The notes below the pieces were generated by a model that saw nothing but the letters and a program-made list of their open reading frames with translations, did not search any database and was not told where the DNA came from. 33,115 bases of DNA, from assembly GCA_026196105.1 (NCBI GenBank), contig JAPHRK010000039.1, positions 1-33,115 of the forward strand, in the 5' to 3' direction. How positions within the stretch are numbered: position 1 is the first letter of the stretch; every line of letters begins with the position of its first letter. This DNA is from Rhodospirillales bacterium (GTDB taxonomy: Bacteria; Pseudomonadota; Alphaproteobacteria; Rhodospirillales; JAPHRK01). Positions 24,878-33,115 of the stretch are shown piece after piece. A program made the position numbers and the translations under genes.

Positions 24878-25943
24878 GCCAAAGCCGGAGTTTCTCCTTG
24901 GCTACTGTCCATAACCGCGCCAACCCATGAGGTTCAACGATTAGGAAGAAGATAATCAGCGCACCCATGATCATAAACTCAACATGGGAAATAACATCAA
25001 CTGGGATACTGAGGCCCAGCATACCAGGCAAGCTGCTGATGAGAATCGGTAAGACCATAATGAAAGCCGCGCCCAGGAACGAGCCCATAATACTTCCTAA
25101 ACCACCGATAATAATCATAAACAGGATTTGGAAAGAGCGGTTCACATCAAAAGATAACGGCTCAACAGATCCTGAATAAAGAAACGCCCAAAGAGCACCA
25201 GCTACACCACAGTAGAATGAACTCACAGCAAATGCAGAAAGTTTGGTCTGCATGGCGCGAATTCCAATGATTTCAGCCGCAATGTCCATATCCCGGATTG
25301 CCATCCAGTTCCGGCCTGTACCAGAGCGAGTAATGTTTTTCGCCGCCAGAGCAAAGAGAATAACAAATGTGACAACGAATAAATACTTGGACAAATGTGT
25401 AGCATCAGGACCCGTGATGAAGAAATCACCAAAGATAGCGCGTGGAGGAGCACTAATTACGCCTGAATCTGAATAGTTGGTAAACCATGGAACCCTGTTA
25501 AATAGCCACAAGAGGAAGAACTGTGCAGCCAGGGTTGCTACCGCTAAGTAAAAGCCTTTAATCCGCAAGGAAGGGATACCAAACATTACACCAACAAAAG
25601 CCGTGATACCACCAGAGAGGAGGAACACGATAATGATGTTCATGTCAGGGAACCCAGTTGATAGTTTATAGGCAGCAAAAGCGCCGCATGCCATAAACCC
25701 ACCTGTCCCCAGGCTTAATTGTCCTGCATAACCCGTCAAAATATTCAGACCAATGGCTGCAAGGCTTAAAACCAGGAATGGCAACATAATTGAGCCAAGG
25801 AAATAATCAGTCCCAAAGACAGGGATTATGACAAAGGCAACGACCAGTACAAAGTATATCCAAATGCGATCTTGAAGGATCGGGAAAATACCTTGGTCTT
25901 TGGCGTAATTGGTTTTGAATTGTCCTGCTTCACGATAAAACAT
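24864..25943 (-). CDS. livM: ABC transporter permease, LivM type
   Basis: This 359-residue inner-membrane permease is highly hydrophobic, with about nine or ten membrane segments. It shows the LivM hallmarks: GLNILTGYAGQLSLGTGGFMACGAF near residue 65, the FYLAVATLAAQ segment, and the cytoplasmic coupling stretch NWMAIRDMDIAAEIIGIRAMQTKLSAF. It ends with FLIVEPHGLARLW, as in the family. It lies five bases after livH, so the two permeases are translated together. Confidence 0.93.
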   Translation of the reverse strand: MFYREAGQFKTNYAKDQGIFPILQDRIWIYFVLVVAFVIIPVFGTDYFLGSIMLPFLVLSLAAIGLNILTGYAGQLSLGTGGFMACGAFAAYKLSTGFPDMNIIIVFLLSGGITAFVGVMFGIPSLRIKGFYLAVATLAAQFFLLWLFNRVPWFTNYSDSGVISAPPRAIFGDFFITGPDATHLSKYLFVVTFVILFALAAKNITRSGTGRNWMAIRDMDIAAEIIGIRAMQTKLSAFAVSSFYCGVAGALWAFLYSGSVEPLSFDVNRSFQILFMIIIGGLGSIMGSFLGAAFIMVLPILISSLPGMLGLSIPVDVISHVEFMIMGALIIFFLIVEPHGLARLWTVAKEKLRLWPFPH

Positions 25944-25948
25944 AGCCG

Positions 25949-26884
25949 TTACACCCGTTCAATAATCTTGTCGCCGAACAAGCCTTGCGGCCTGAACACG
26001 AGGAAAGCCATGGCGAGCATATAAGCAAACCAGTCTTCGATTGCGCCGCCCACTGCAGGGCCCCAAAATACTTCTGCTACTTTTTCACCAGCACCCACGA
26101 TCAAACCGCCGATGATCGCACCAGGGATTGAGGTAAAGCCCCCAATCATCAGCACGGGCAGAGCCTTAAGAGCGATGAGAGAAAGGGTGAACTGAACACC
26201 CAGCTTACTTCCCCACATGACACCAGCAACCAAACCAACGATACCAGCTACTGACCAAACCACCATCCAGATCGTTTTCAGAGGAATACCCACTGAAAGC
26301 GCCGCTTGGTGGTCATCTGCCACGGCCCGGAGGGCACGTCCGATACGGGTTTTTTGGAAGAAAATGGCAAGAACTGCCACCATCAAACCAGCAACAACAG
26401 CAGCCGTAATATCAAACCAGTTGATCAAAACACCGCCAACATCAATGGCATCAGAAGGAATGCCGACATCCAAGGGCTTAACGTCTGAACCCCAGATTGT
26501 TTGACCGAAACCGTCGAGGAAGAAGGCAATGCCTAGTGTCGCCATGAACAGAATGATTGGCTCCTGGTTAACCAGCTTACCTAGAACCAAACGCTCAATG
26601 GCATAAGCCAAAGCTATCATAACAGCCACAGTAGCGATTAAGGCCGCCCACATTGGCAAGCCATGTTCCATCAAGCCAACGAATGTCAAAGCTGCAAAGA
26701 GCACCATGGCACCCTGGGCAAAGTTAAATACGCCAGAAGCTTTAAAAATAAGAACAAAACCCAAAGCTACCAAGGAGTACATAACCCCTGTCAGCAAACC
26801 GCCGATGAGCACTTCCATGAAGAAGGTCGGGTATTCGATGATCTCGACAATCGGACCAATCGTCATTGCATGTAAAAATTCCAT
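25949..26884 (-). CDS. livH: ABC transporter permease, LivH type
   Basis: This 311-residue inner-membrane permease pairs with LivM. Typical elements are GLLTGVMYSLVALGFVLIFK, the GVFNFAQGAMVLF signature near residue 70, the coupling segment TRIGRALRAVADDHQAALSVGI, and the C-terminal GEKVAEVFWGPA. GGGGAGGGG lies just upstream of the start. The 78-base gap to livG is larger than others in the operon, but no terminator is evident. Confidence 0.93.
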   Translation of the reverse strand: MEFLHAMTIGPIVEIIEYPTFFMEVLIGGLLTGVMYSLVALGFVLIFKASGVFNFAQGAMVLFAALTFVGLMEHGLPMWAALIATVAVMIALAYAIERLVLGKLVNQEPIILFMATLGIAFFLDGFGQTIWGSDVKPLDVGIPSDAIDVGGVLINWFDITAAVVAGLMVAVLAIFFQKTRIGRALRAVADDHQAALSVGIPLKTIWMVVWSVAGIVGLVAGVMWGSKLGVQFTLSLIALKALPVLMIGGFTSIPGAIIGGLIVGAGEKVAEVFWGPAVGGAIEDWFAYMLAMAFLVFRPQGLFGDKIIERV

Positions 26885-26962
26885 TACTTATGCCCCTCCC
26901 CAAAGTTCCCATCGGGATTCACTACGGGATATAAAAAGGCAGCTCCCTGTCTTAAAATCTGC

Positions 26963-27751
26963 TTAGTCATGAGCAACCCCCAAGTAGGCATCAATAACAT
27001 CTTGATTATTCCGAACTTCATCGGGGGCACCATCGGCAAGTTTTTTACCATAATCAAGAACAACAACATGGTCGGAAATATCCATCACCACACCCATGTC
27101 ATGTTCAATCAAAACGATGGTCGTCCCGAATTCTTCATTCACATCGAGAACAAAGCGACACATGTCTTCTTTTTCCTCAATGTTCATGCCGGCCATTGGC
27201 TCGTCCAGTAAAAGAACATCTGGTTCAGCAGCTAAGGCACGGCCTAATTCCACCCGTTTTTGCAAACCATAAGGCAAGCGGCCAACGGGGGTTTTACGAA
27301 TGGAGTTAATTTCCAGGAATTCGATAATTTGTTCGGCCTTTTCCCGGTGCTCCAGTTCCTGCTTAAGGCTGGGGCCGAGGTAAAGAGCGTCTAAGAAGAC
27401 GTTGCTCTTCATCTTGGTATTACGTCCCGTCATAATATTGTCGAGCGTACTCATCCCTTTAAACAAAGCAATATTTTGGAAAGTCCGAGCAATACCGTTT
27501 CTGGCAGCTTCGTGAGACTTTTCAGGTTTACGCACAATCCCCCGGTAAGTAATGGTCCCTTCCTGGGGATGATAGAAGCCTTGGATACAGTTCAGCATTG
27601 AGCTTTTACCGGCACCGTTAGGTCCAATAATCGCTGTAAGCTGGTGCTCCCGAGCTTCGAAGCTGATATCGCTGAGGGCTTTAACACCGCCAAACGAGAG
27701 GCTGATGTTCTCAACTTTGAGAATTACATCGCCGGCTTCTGGTCTTGCCAT
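26963..27751 (-). CDS. livG: ABC transporter ATP-binding protein, LivG type
   Basis: This is the second ATPase of the importer, 262 residues. Walker A is GPNGAGKSS (43-51), the signature is the LivG-like LPYGLQKRVELGRAL, and Walker B is VLLLDEP followed by MAGMN. The family's C-terminal VLDYGKKLADGAPDEVRNN is present. It starts two bases after the acyl-CoA synthetase stop codon, evidence that ligase and transporter are made together. Confidence 0.94.
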   Translation of the reverse strand: MARPEAGDVILKVENISLSFGGVKALSDISFEAREHQLTAIIGPNGAGKSSMLNCIQGFYHPQEGTITYRGIVRKPEKSHEAARNGIARTFQNIALFKGMSTLDNIMTGRNTKMKSNVFLDALYLGPSLKQELEHREKAEQIIEFLEINSIRKTPVGRLPYGLQKRVELGRALAAEPDVLLLDEPMAGMNIEEKEDMCRFVLDVNEEFGTTIVLIEHDMGVVMDISDHVVVLDYGKKLADGAPDEVRNNQDVIDAYLGVAHD

Positions 27752-27753
27752 AT

Positions 27754-29727
27754 CTAGCTGGCCTTCTTTAAATGTGGTTGGACATCAAAGCACTTGGCGT
27801 CACGGATAGGTAAGTCAGCCGTAATACGTCCCTTACGGCCATCTTCAAAAGTAACTTCCGCATCCACATGAACTTCGGGTTTATCAGAATAAAGAGCGTC
27901 AATGAGTTGATCATAACGTTCAGCAATGAATTTACGGCGCACCTTACGGGTCCGGGTTAATTCACCATCATCGGCATCCAGTTCTTTGTGCAGAATAAGG
28001 AAGCGTTTGATTTGAGAACTCGACAAATGTGAGTCAGTGGACAAATCTTCGTTCACTTTCTCAACACAATCTTGAATCAGGTCGTAGACTTCTTTTCTGC
28101 CAGCTAAATCAGCATAACCAGAATAAGCTAAATCATTACGTTCAGCCCAACTGCCCACAGCCTCAAGATCGATATTAACAAAAGCCGTTGCATTGTCCTT
28201 TTGATCGCCAAAGGTAACTACCTCTTTGACAATCGGGAAGAACTTGAGTTTGTTCTCAACATATTTTGGCGCAAACATTGCCCCATCATTGAGCTTACCA
28301 ACGTCTTTAGCCCGATCAATGATCCGCAAATGGCCTTCATCATCCAAGAAGCCAGCATCTCCGGTATGGACCCAGCCGTCATCAGTTTTGGTTTCTTTAG
28401 TGGCTTCCTCATTTTTGTAATAAGCAACAAAAGTATAAGGACCGCGGTACATAATCTCACCATTGTCGGCGACATTAATTTCCACATCAGTGAAAGGCCG
28501 ACCAACCGTATCGGATCTGATTTCACCGTTAGGCTGAATGGTAATAAATACTGAAGACTCAGTTTGACCATAAAGCTGTTTTAGGTTGATACCGATAGAG
28601 CGGTAGAAAGCAAAAATCTCAGGACCAATCGCCTCACCAGCCGTATAACCCAATTTTACACGGGACATACCCAAGGAGTTTTTAAGCGGTCCATAAATCA
28701 TGAAATCGCCCAACATATATTTGAGCTTGTCCATCATGCCCACTGGCTTACCGTCAAGAATATCCACACCAACTCTTTTGGCGTGATCCATAAAGTATTG
28801 GAAGATCCCACGCTTAATCGAGCTCGCATCTTCCATACGAATCGTAATGGTAGTCAGCAAATTTTCGAAAATACGGGGGGGGGCAAAATAGTAAGTCGGA
28901 CCAATTTCACGTAAATCAGTCAGGATGGTATCAGGGGCTTCTGGGATATTGACACAATACCCTGCAGTGTATGCCTGAGCGATTGAGAAGATGTGATCAC
29001 CCACCCATGCCATAGGCAAATAAGCGAGAGTATCTTCTGTATCATCAAGCCCTTCAAGCTTAACGCTTTCCTTACCTGCTTTAACCAAATTGTTCTGGCT
29101 CAACATAACCCCTTTAGGGCGCCCAGTGGTGCCAGAGGTGTAGAGCATAATTGCAATTTCTTCACCGTGACCATCCGCAATAGCCTGCTTTAGATCTCCA
29201 GAGTTTTGATTGCGGTGCGCCTGGCCTTTAGCCTGCACGTCAACAAAATTATGGATAAAATCATAGTCACCATAATCGCGCATACCCCGACCCTCATCAT
29301 AGATGATGGTTTCCAAATTCGGGCAGCGGTCTTTAACCTCAAGCATCTTATCAACTTGCTCTTGGTCTTCGACGATCGCGACCTTCACTTCAGCATGCTC
29401 GAGAACATATTGCATCTCGTCTGCGACTGAATCTTGGTAGGTAGGGACAGGAACGGCACCAACTGCCTGTGCGGCAACCATGGTCCAGTAAAGACGAGGA
29501 CGATTATCGCCTACAATAGCAACCTTATCCCCGCGCTTGACCCCAAGCTCTATGAGCCCAGCAGCAAGGTTGAGGATTTCCTCAGCCATCTCTGACCAGG
29601 TCCAAACCTGCCAAATCCCTAAATCTTTTTCTCTCATAGCGGGGCGATCCCCGCGAACTCGAGCGTTTTCAATTAAGTACTTTGGAAATGTATCCAAAGA
29701 CGTATTGCTGTTTGCCTCAGCAGCCAT
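27754..29727 (-). CDS. AMP-forming long-chain acyl-CoA synthetase-like protein
   Basis: This 657-residue ANL ligase activates a carboxylic acid to its CoA thioester with ATP. The phosphate loop is intact as YTSGTTGRPKGVM (starting at residue 196). The TxxE-type motif is LYGQTESS, the ATP-binding Asp lies in GWVHTGDAGF, and the hinge is RIIDRAKDVGKLNDGAMFAPKYVENKLK. The last element is typical of the FadD15/bubblegum-like long-chain branch. The ATG at 29727 (AGGTGG upstream) is preferred; an upstream in-frame TTG would add 23 unremarkable residues. It is the first gene of the liv operon. Substrate chain length or aromaticity cannot be decided by eye. Confidence 0.88.
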   Translation of the reverse strand: MAAEANSNTSLDTFPKYLIENARVRGDRPAMREKDLGIWQVWTWSEMAEEILNLAAGLIELGVKRGDKVAIVGDNRPRLYWTMVAAQAVGAVPVPTYQDSVADEMQYVLEHAEVKVAIVEDQEQVDKMLEVKDRCPNLETIIYDEGRGMRDYGDYDFIHNFVDVQAKGQAHRNQNSGDLKQAIADGHGEEIAIMLYTSGTTGRPKGVMLSQNNLVKAGKESVKLEGLDDTEDTLAYLPMAWVGDHIFSIAQAYTAGYCVNIPEAPDTILTDLREIGPTYYFAPPRIFENLLTTITIRMEDASSIKRGIFQYFMDHAKRVGVDILDGKPVGMMDKLKYMLGDFMIYGPLKNSLGMSRVKLGYTAGEAIGPEIFAFYRSIGINLKQLYGQTESSVFITIQPNGEIRSDTVGRPFTDVEINVADNGEIMYRGPYTFVAYYKNEEATKETKTDDGWVHTGDAGFLDDEGHLRIIDRAKDVGKLNDGAMFAPKYVENKLKFFPIVKEVVTFGDQKDNATAFVNIDLEAVGSWAERNDLAYSGYADLAGRKEVYDLIQDCVEKVNEDLSTDSHLSSSQIKRFLILHKELDADDGELTRTRKVRRKFIAERYDQLIDALYSDKPEVHVDAEVTFEDGRKGRITADLPIRDAKCFDVQPHLKKAS

Positions 29728-29827
29728 GGCCACCTGCTTATGTTGTTGCTTCACTATTGGGCCAAGCACGGTAGAAGCCTCTCCGACGCTTAGCAAGTAC
29801 TCAATTTTTGTAGAGTATGAATGATTT

Positions 29828-29897
29828 ATCAGAACTTTATCATTCTGATGAAGGTCACCCCAACTCTCCCTAGTTTCACTCCGACAATCTAGTGTCG
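29828..29897 (-). promoter_or_regulatory. Inverted repeats upstream of the acyl-CoA synthetase/liv operon
   Basis: The 367-base spacer 29728-30094 between divergent transcription units holds no gene. It contains ATCAGAA (29828-29834) paired with TTCTGAT (29843-29849), a 22-base operator-like repeat, and CGACA (29882-29886) with TGTCG (29893-29897). A weak minus-strand promoter-like pair (TTGACG, then TACCCA 17 bases on) lies further upstream, near 29950-29975. A regulator sensing the imported acid or its CoA ester is plausible; none is encoded next to the operon. Confidence 0.35.
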
Positions 29898-30094
29898 ATA
29901 TTTTTTTACGTTAAAAAGGTTTTCCCCTTCAACGTGACAATGGGTAGACAGTTTGCCTAAACCCGTCAAGTGCGGCTTACTTAACCGTCAGCATAAATTA
30001 GGTTTCATACCGACTGAAGTGCATCAAGTGTAAAACCGAAATTCCTTAGGCTTTAAGCTATTCCAAAGTGAAAATGAAAAACATCCCTTGAATC

Positions 30095-32188
30095 GTGAAG
30101 AATTGTAAAAGAATGCTAATGCGCTTGCCTATTGGCTCTGAGAGCGCTTGGGTAAAGCATGAGAAAATTCTAGGACAAGACGAAATTATGATGACTCTGA
30201 ACAAGCGCCGGATTTCTGACGGGGACAAAGTTGACCTGCTCAAATCTGCTCTTGAATATCTAGATGAAGGCTTCTCCATTATGGATGAAGACCTAAAGCT
30301 ACGCGCTTGGAATCAGCAGTTTTTTACCCTTTTAGACCTTCCCCAATCATTGGCTTATGATGGGGCGCCCTTTGTAGATTTCATCCGTTTTAATGCAGGG
30401 CGGGAAGAGTATGGTCCTGGCGATATTGAAGAACAGGTGCGAGAAAGAACTGAGCTAGCTTTGCGGCTCGAATCCCACACAATGGAGCGAACCCGCCCTA
30501 ACGGAACCGTCTTAGAAATTCGCGGGAACCCCGTTCCAGGCATTGGCTTCATTACAATTTACAAAGATATCACAGAACAAAAAAAGGCGGAAGAAGCCCT
30601 CAATGAGGTTGTCGACAATTTAGAAAACCGAGTTAGAGAACGCACATCCGAGCTCCGTGAAACCCTTGAAACCCTTGAACAACGTGAACAATGGCTCCGC
30701 CTTGTCGCCAATGCTTTACCAGTTCTAATCGGCTATGTTGATAAAAAGAGAGTCTATCGGTTTTGCAATAAAATGTACGAAGAATGGTTCGGCCTCCCCA
30801 TAGAAGAAGTTGTGGGTACAAAGGTTGAAGACCTATTTAACGGTGAACTTTATGAAGGCCATTGGTACAATGCAGACACGGCACTCGGGGGAGAATTGAT
30901 CGCTCGAGAAATTCCTTTGGTGATTAAAGACGGCCGAACTATCCAAATCGCTTTTACCTATCTTCCTCACTACTCTGAAAACAATGAAGTCCTCGGCTAC
31001 TTTGTTTTAGGACAGGATATTACAGAGCGCAAACAAGCCGACGCCATTGTTCGTCAAGCGCAAAAAATGGAAGCCGTAGGTCAGTTAACTGGCGGAATTG
31101 CTCACGACTTCAATAACCTTTTGACCATCATTATTGGCAACTTAGCCCTCCTTGAAGATCAAGACGATTTAGGTAAAGAAACAGAATCCCTAGCCTCCGA
31201 TGCTTTGGCTTCGGCGAGGCGCGGTGCCGGCATGGTTAAACGACTCTTGGCCTTCTCACGTGAACGCCCTCTTAAGGCTAACGTATACGATCCAAAGCAA
31301 GTCGTCGTTGGTATGTCTGACCTTCTGCAACGAAGCCTAGGCGGGTCAATTGAAGTTGAGATTAGGTTCGATGGGGAAAATTGGACCATTCTTTCAGATC
31401 CAAATGAGTTTGAAAGTGCTGTCCTCAACATGGCGATCAACAGCCGTGACGCCATGCCTGATGGCGGGAAAATTACGATTTCAGTCAAGGGACACTATAT
31501 TGGCAAGGCGGTTCACGGTCCTCAAAATATTCCTGAAGGGGAGTATGTGATTGTCTCGGTAACAGATAATGGTTCAGGTATGACAGCCAAAGTTGCCGAG
31601 CGCGCTTTTGAACCTTTCTTTACCAGCAAAAAAATCAGCCGCGGCACAGGCCTTGGTCTTAGTATGGTTTATGGCTTTACCCGCCGCTCTGGTGGTCATG
31701 CAGAAATTAATAGCAAACTCGGCGAAGGCACCACTGTCACCCTTTATCTCCCCAGGGATAAATCTCAGCAGGAAATCTATGAAGTTTCTGCACAAACAAA
31801 AAACAATATTCCTCATGGCTCTGAAACCATTTTACTCGTTGAAGATGAACCTGAGGTAAGGACTTTTACCAGTAAAATTCTTGAAAAGCTCGGCTATGGC
31901 GTTCTTCAGGCCCAGGACGGTTCTGAGGGTATAGCGGCACTGGAAAATAATAATTCTATCGATCTCGTCTTGACGGATGTGGAAATGCCGGGTGGAATGA
32001 ATGGGTTGGATCTTGTCCGCGAGGTACGCAACCGCTGGCCAGAAACAAAAACTTTGGTCATGTCAGGGTTTCCTGATAATGCCCTCGGTCAAGAGGGAGT
32101 GGAAATCCCCGAAGGCGACTTGTTGCCTAAACCGTTTGAGAAAGAAGATATTGCTATTATGGTCAGACGAATTCTTGATCGCCCTTGA
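30095..32188 (+). CDS. Hybrid histidine kinase (2 PAS, HisKA, HATPase, REC)
   Basis: This soluble sensor kinase has 697 residues from the GTG at 30095. The first PAS domain (about 50-160) is of the PAS_7 kind (EYLDEGFSIMDEDLKLRAWN). A coiled linker (165-200) and a second PAS (about 200-312) follow. The phospho-accepting His337 lies in GGIAHDFNNLL, the NtrB-like variant. The ATPase shows NMAINSRDAM, VTDNGSGM and RGTGLGLSMVYG. A C-terminal receiver (about 578-694) has E583/D584, D628 and K679. There is no membrane helix. The true start is uncertain: GTG 30095 and ATG 30113 lack ribosome binding sites, and ATG 30188 has AGGA only at 12 bases. The OmpR-type regulator gene follows after 36 bases, so the pair is a two-component system. 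There is no HPt domain here. The signal is unknown. Confidence 0.9.
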   Translation: MKNCKRMLMRLPIGSESAWVKHEKILGQDEIMMTLNKRRISDGDKVDLLKSALEYLDEGFSIMDEDLKLRAWNQQFFTLLDLPQSLAYDGAPFVDFIRFNAGREEYGPGDIEEQVRERTELALRLESHTMERTRPNGTVLEIRGNPVPGIGFITIYKDITEQKKAEEALNEVVDNLENRVRERTSELRETLETLEQREQWLRLVANALPVLIGYVDKKRVYRFCNKMYEEWFGLPIEEVVGTKVEDLFNGELYEGHWYNADTALGGELIAREIPLVIKDGRTIQIAFTYLPHYSENNEVLGYFVLGQDITERKQADAIVRQAQKMEAVGQLTGGIAHDFNNLLTIIIGNLALLEDQDDLGKETESLASDALASARRGAGMVKRLLAFSRERPLKANVYDPKQVVVGMSDLLQRSLGGSIEVEIRFDGENWTILSDPNEFESAVLNMAINSRDAMPDGGKITISVKGHYIGKAVHGPQNIPEGEYVIVSVTDNGSGMTAKVAERAFEPFFTSKKISRGTGLGLSMVYGFTRRSGGHAEINSKLGEGTTVTLYLPRDKSQQEIYEVSAQTKNNIPHGSETILLVEDEPEVRTFTSKILEKLGYGVLQAQDGSEGIAALENNNSIDLVLTDVEMPGGMNGLDLVREVRNRWPETKTLVMSGFPDNALGQEGVEIPEGDLLPKPFEKEDIAIMVRRILDRP

Positions 32189-32224
32189 TCACTGACAATA
32201 TCGAGAAATGAAGGAACCGCTCCC

Positions 32225-32938
32225 GTGGGAAAAATTCTTGTTGTCGATGATGAACCCGAACTTTGCTCCTTAGTCAGAAGGTGCCTAGAACCTGGCGGGT
32301 TTTCAGTTTCTACTGCCCTGACAGGGAAAGATATGCTCAAGGAAATGGGGCAAGATACCTACGACCTGGTTATTTTGGACCTTAATCTCCAAGGCGAAGA
32401 CGGCCTCACCTATCTCAAAGAGCTACGGAAAGACCAACAGCAAGTCCCCGTTATCATTCTCACGGCTCGGGGCGAACCCATTGAGCGAGTTGTTGGACTA
32501 GAGTTAGGGGCTGACGATTATGTCTCCAAACCATTTGAGCCCCGGGAACTTTTGGCTCGGGTTCGCACCGTCTTGCGTCGTGCTAAGCCAACCGATCAAC
32601 CCCAAGAATTAAACAAACAGAAAAAATTGGTTTTTGAGGGGTGGGAACTCGATATGAACTCGCGTGAGTTAACCACGCCAAGCGGTGAGAAAGTCAAATT
32701 AACCACAGCCCAGTTTGATATCCTTGCAGTTTTGGTTACCCACCCGAACGAACCTCTCAATCGCGACCAAATTCTCGACCTCGCCCGTAACCGTATGGGT
32801 ACCCCTTTTGACCGCAGCATTGATGTCCATGTAGGTCATTTGCGGAAGAAGTTCCAAATCGATTCCCAAAGTCAGGAATTCATTAAAACGGTTCATGGAA
32901 TCGGCTACCTATTCTCTGCCGACGTCAAACCTGGATAA
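32225..32938 (+). CDS. OmpR-family response regulator
   Basis: This 237-residue two-component regulator has a receiver (1-120) with the acidic pocket D8/D9, phospho-acceptor Asp52 (VILDLNLQG), Thr80 and Lys102 (VSKPF). A winged-helix DNA-binding domain (about 135-232) ends in DRSIDVHVGHLRKKF and IKTVHGIGYLF, characteristic of the OmpR/PhoB class. The start is GTG, with AAGGA about ten bases upstream. It lies 36 bases after the hybrid kinase gene, its likely partner. Target genes are unknown; the divergent liv operon is the nearest candidate, but nothing shows it. Confidence 0.94.
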   Translation: MGKILVVDDEPELCSLVRRCLEPGGFSVSTALTGKDMLKEMGQDTYDLVILDLNLQGEDGLTYLKELRKDQQQVPVIILTARGEPIERVVGLELGADDYVSKPFEPRELLARVRTVLRRAKPTDQPQELNKQKKLVFEGWELDMNSRELTTPSGEKVKLTTAQFDILAVLVTHPNEPLNRDQILDLARNRMGTPFDRSIDVHVGHLRKKFQIDSQSQEFIKTVHGIGYLFSADVKPG

Positions 32939-33075
32939 AAAAATCACGCCTTATATTAAGTGTAATCAAATCATGGTTTTTCATTTTTTGACTACACCAC
33001 CTGTTTATTCATTTCATTTCTCGTTTCATCCGGTGCTATCGTTTGTTTAGCAGTCCTTTCGTAGGAACTGCCAAA

Positions 33076-33115
33076 ATGAAAGACGGGAAATTAGATGTTC
33101 GATATGTTGCAAGGT
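33076..33115 (+). CDS. Possible 5' end of a gene cut by the window edge
   Basis: An ATG at 33076 opens a frame (MKDGKLDVRYVAR) that runs off the end. AGGA (33063-33066) lies about nine bases upstream, inside a small hairpin formed by GCAGTCC (33050-33056) and GGAACTGC (33064-33071). Thirteen residues are too few for identification; the LDVRYVAR string vaguely recalls GatC N-termini. A second ATG at 33095 in another frame is also possible. The gap 32939-33075 shows nothing else firm. Confidence 0.3.
   Translation, partial: MKDGKLDVRYVAR

Noticed and set aside
29728-29796. 23-residue extension of the acyl-CoA synthetase from a TTG
   Set aside because: It has no ribosome binding site; ATG 29727 has AGGTGG upstream and starts near the usual family N-terminus.
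1-33115. CRISPR arrays, insertion sequences, prophage genes or long tandem repeats
   Set aside because: No regularly spaced repeats, transposase, integrase, terminal repeats or phage structural genes were seen on either strand.

Overview
The window looks like chromosomal DNA of an alphaproteobacterium of moderate GC. The best fit is the Rhodospirillales side of the class (Terasakiella/Kiloniella/Thalassospira-like), but this is inferred from gene content and order, not from a marker gene. The strongest clues are the run ribF-ileS-lspA-DUF3035 lipoprotein-paired M16 peptidases, a class II DAHP synthase, and a ROSE-type RNA thermometer in front of an hsp20 gene. I see no phage, IS element, CRISPR array, rRNA or tRNA.

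Layout from left to right. (1) 137-4099 (-): a very large membrane-anchored hybrid histidine kinase with four PAS domains, two receivers and an HPt domain. (2) 4265-6616: a TetR-type repressor diverging from a retinol-saturase/carotene-isomerase-like flavoprotein, with a perfect inverted repeat between them. (3) 6660-8421: an Hsp20 chaperone gene behind a multi-hairpin leader that ends in a ROSE motif, followed by a putative secreted HExxH metallopeptidase. (4) 8482-11389: class II DAHP synthase behind a good sigma-70-type promoter, nicotinate phosphoribosyltransferase, and an orphan 89-residue protein. (5) 11390-12481: an AT-rich accessory patch with a structured non-coding stretch, a small secreted Cys-containing protein, and a hairpin-bearing spacer. 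(6) 12482-21191: a dense housekeeping block on the + strand: MaoC-type hydratase, ribF, ileS, lspA, a BamF/DUF3035 lipoprotein, an active plus an inactive M16 peptidase, and a gamma-class carbonic anhydrase-like protein. It ends in a bidirectional terminator. (7) 21241-29727 (-): one long operon in the order acyl-CoA synthetase, livG, livH, livM, livK, livF, PaaK-like ligase. (8) 30095-32938 (+): a hybrid histidine kinase with an OmpR-type response regulator. The last 40 bases may open another gene.

How the genes work together. The liv operon has an ABC importer of the branched-chain amino-acid type placed between two AMP-forming ligase-family proteins. This suggests uptake and CoA activation of a carboxylic acid (aromatic or fatty) rather than an amino acid. 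The PaaK-like member has lost its recognisable ATP-binding loop. Region 6 combines translation, flavin synthesis, lipoprotein maturation and envelope proteolysis in closely spaced or overlapping genes. The two signalling loci at the ends look unrelated to their neighbours.

The best candidate for new biology is the hsp20 leader, whose fold can be read directly from the sequence. Next come the PaaK-like protein with a broken P-loop, the unassigned structured region at 11402-11506, and the secreted HExxH protein beside hsp20.
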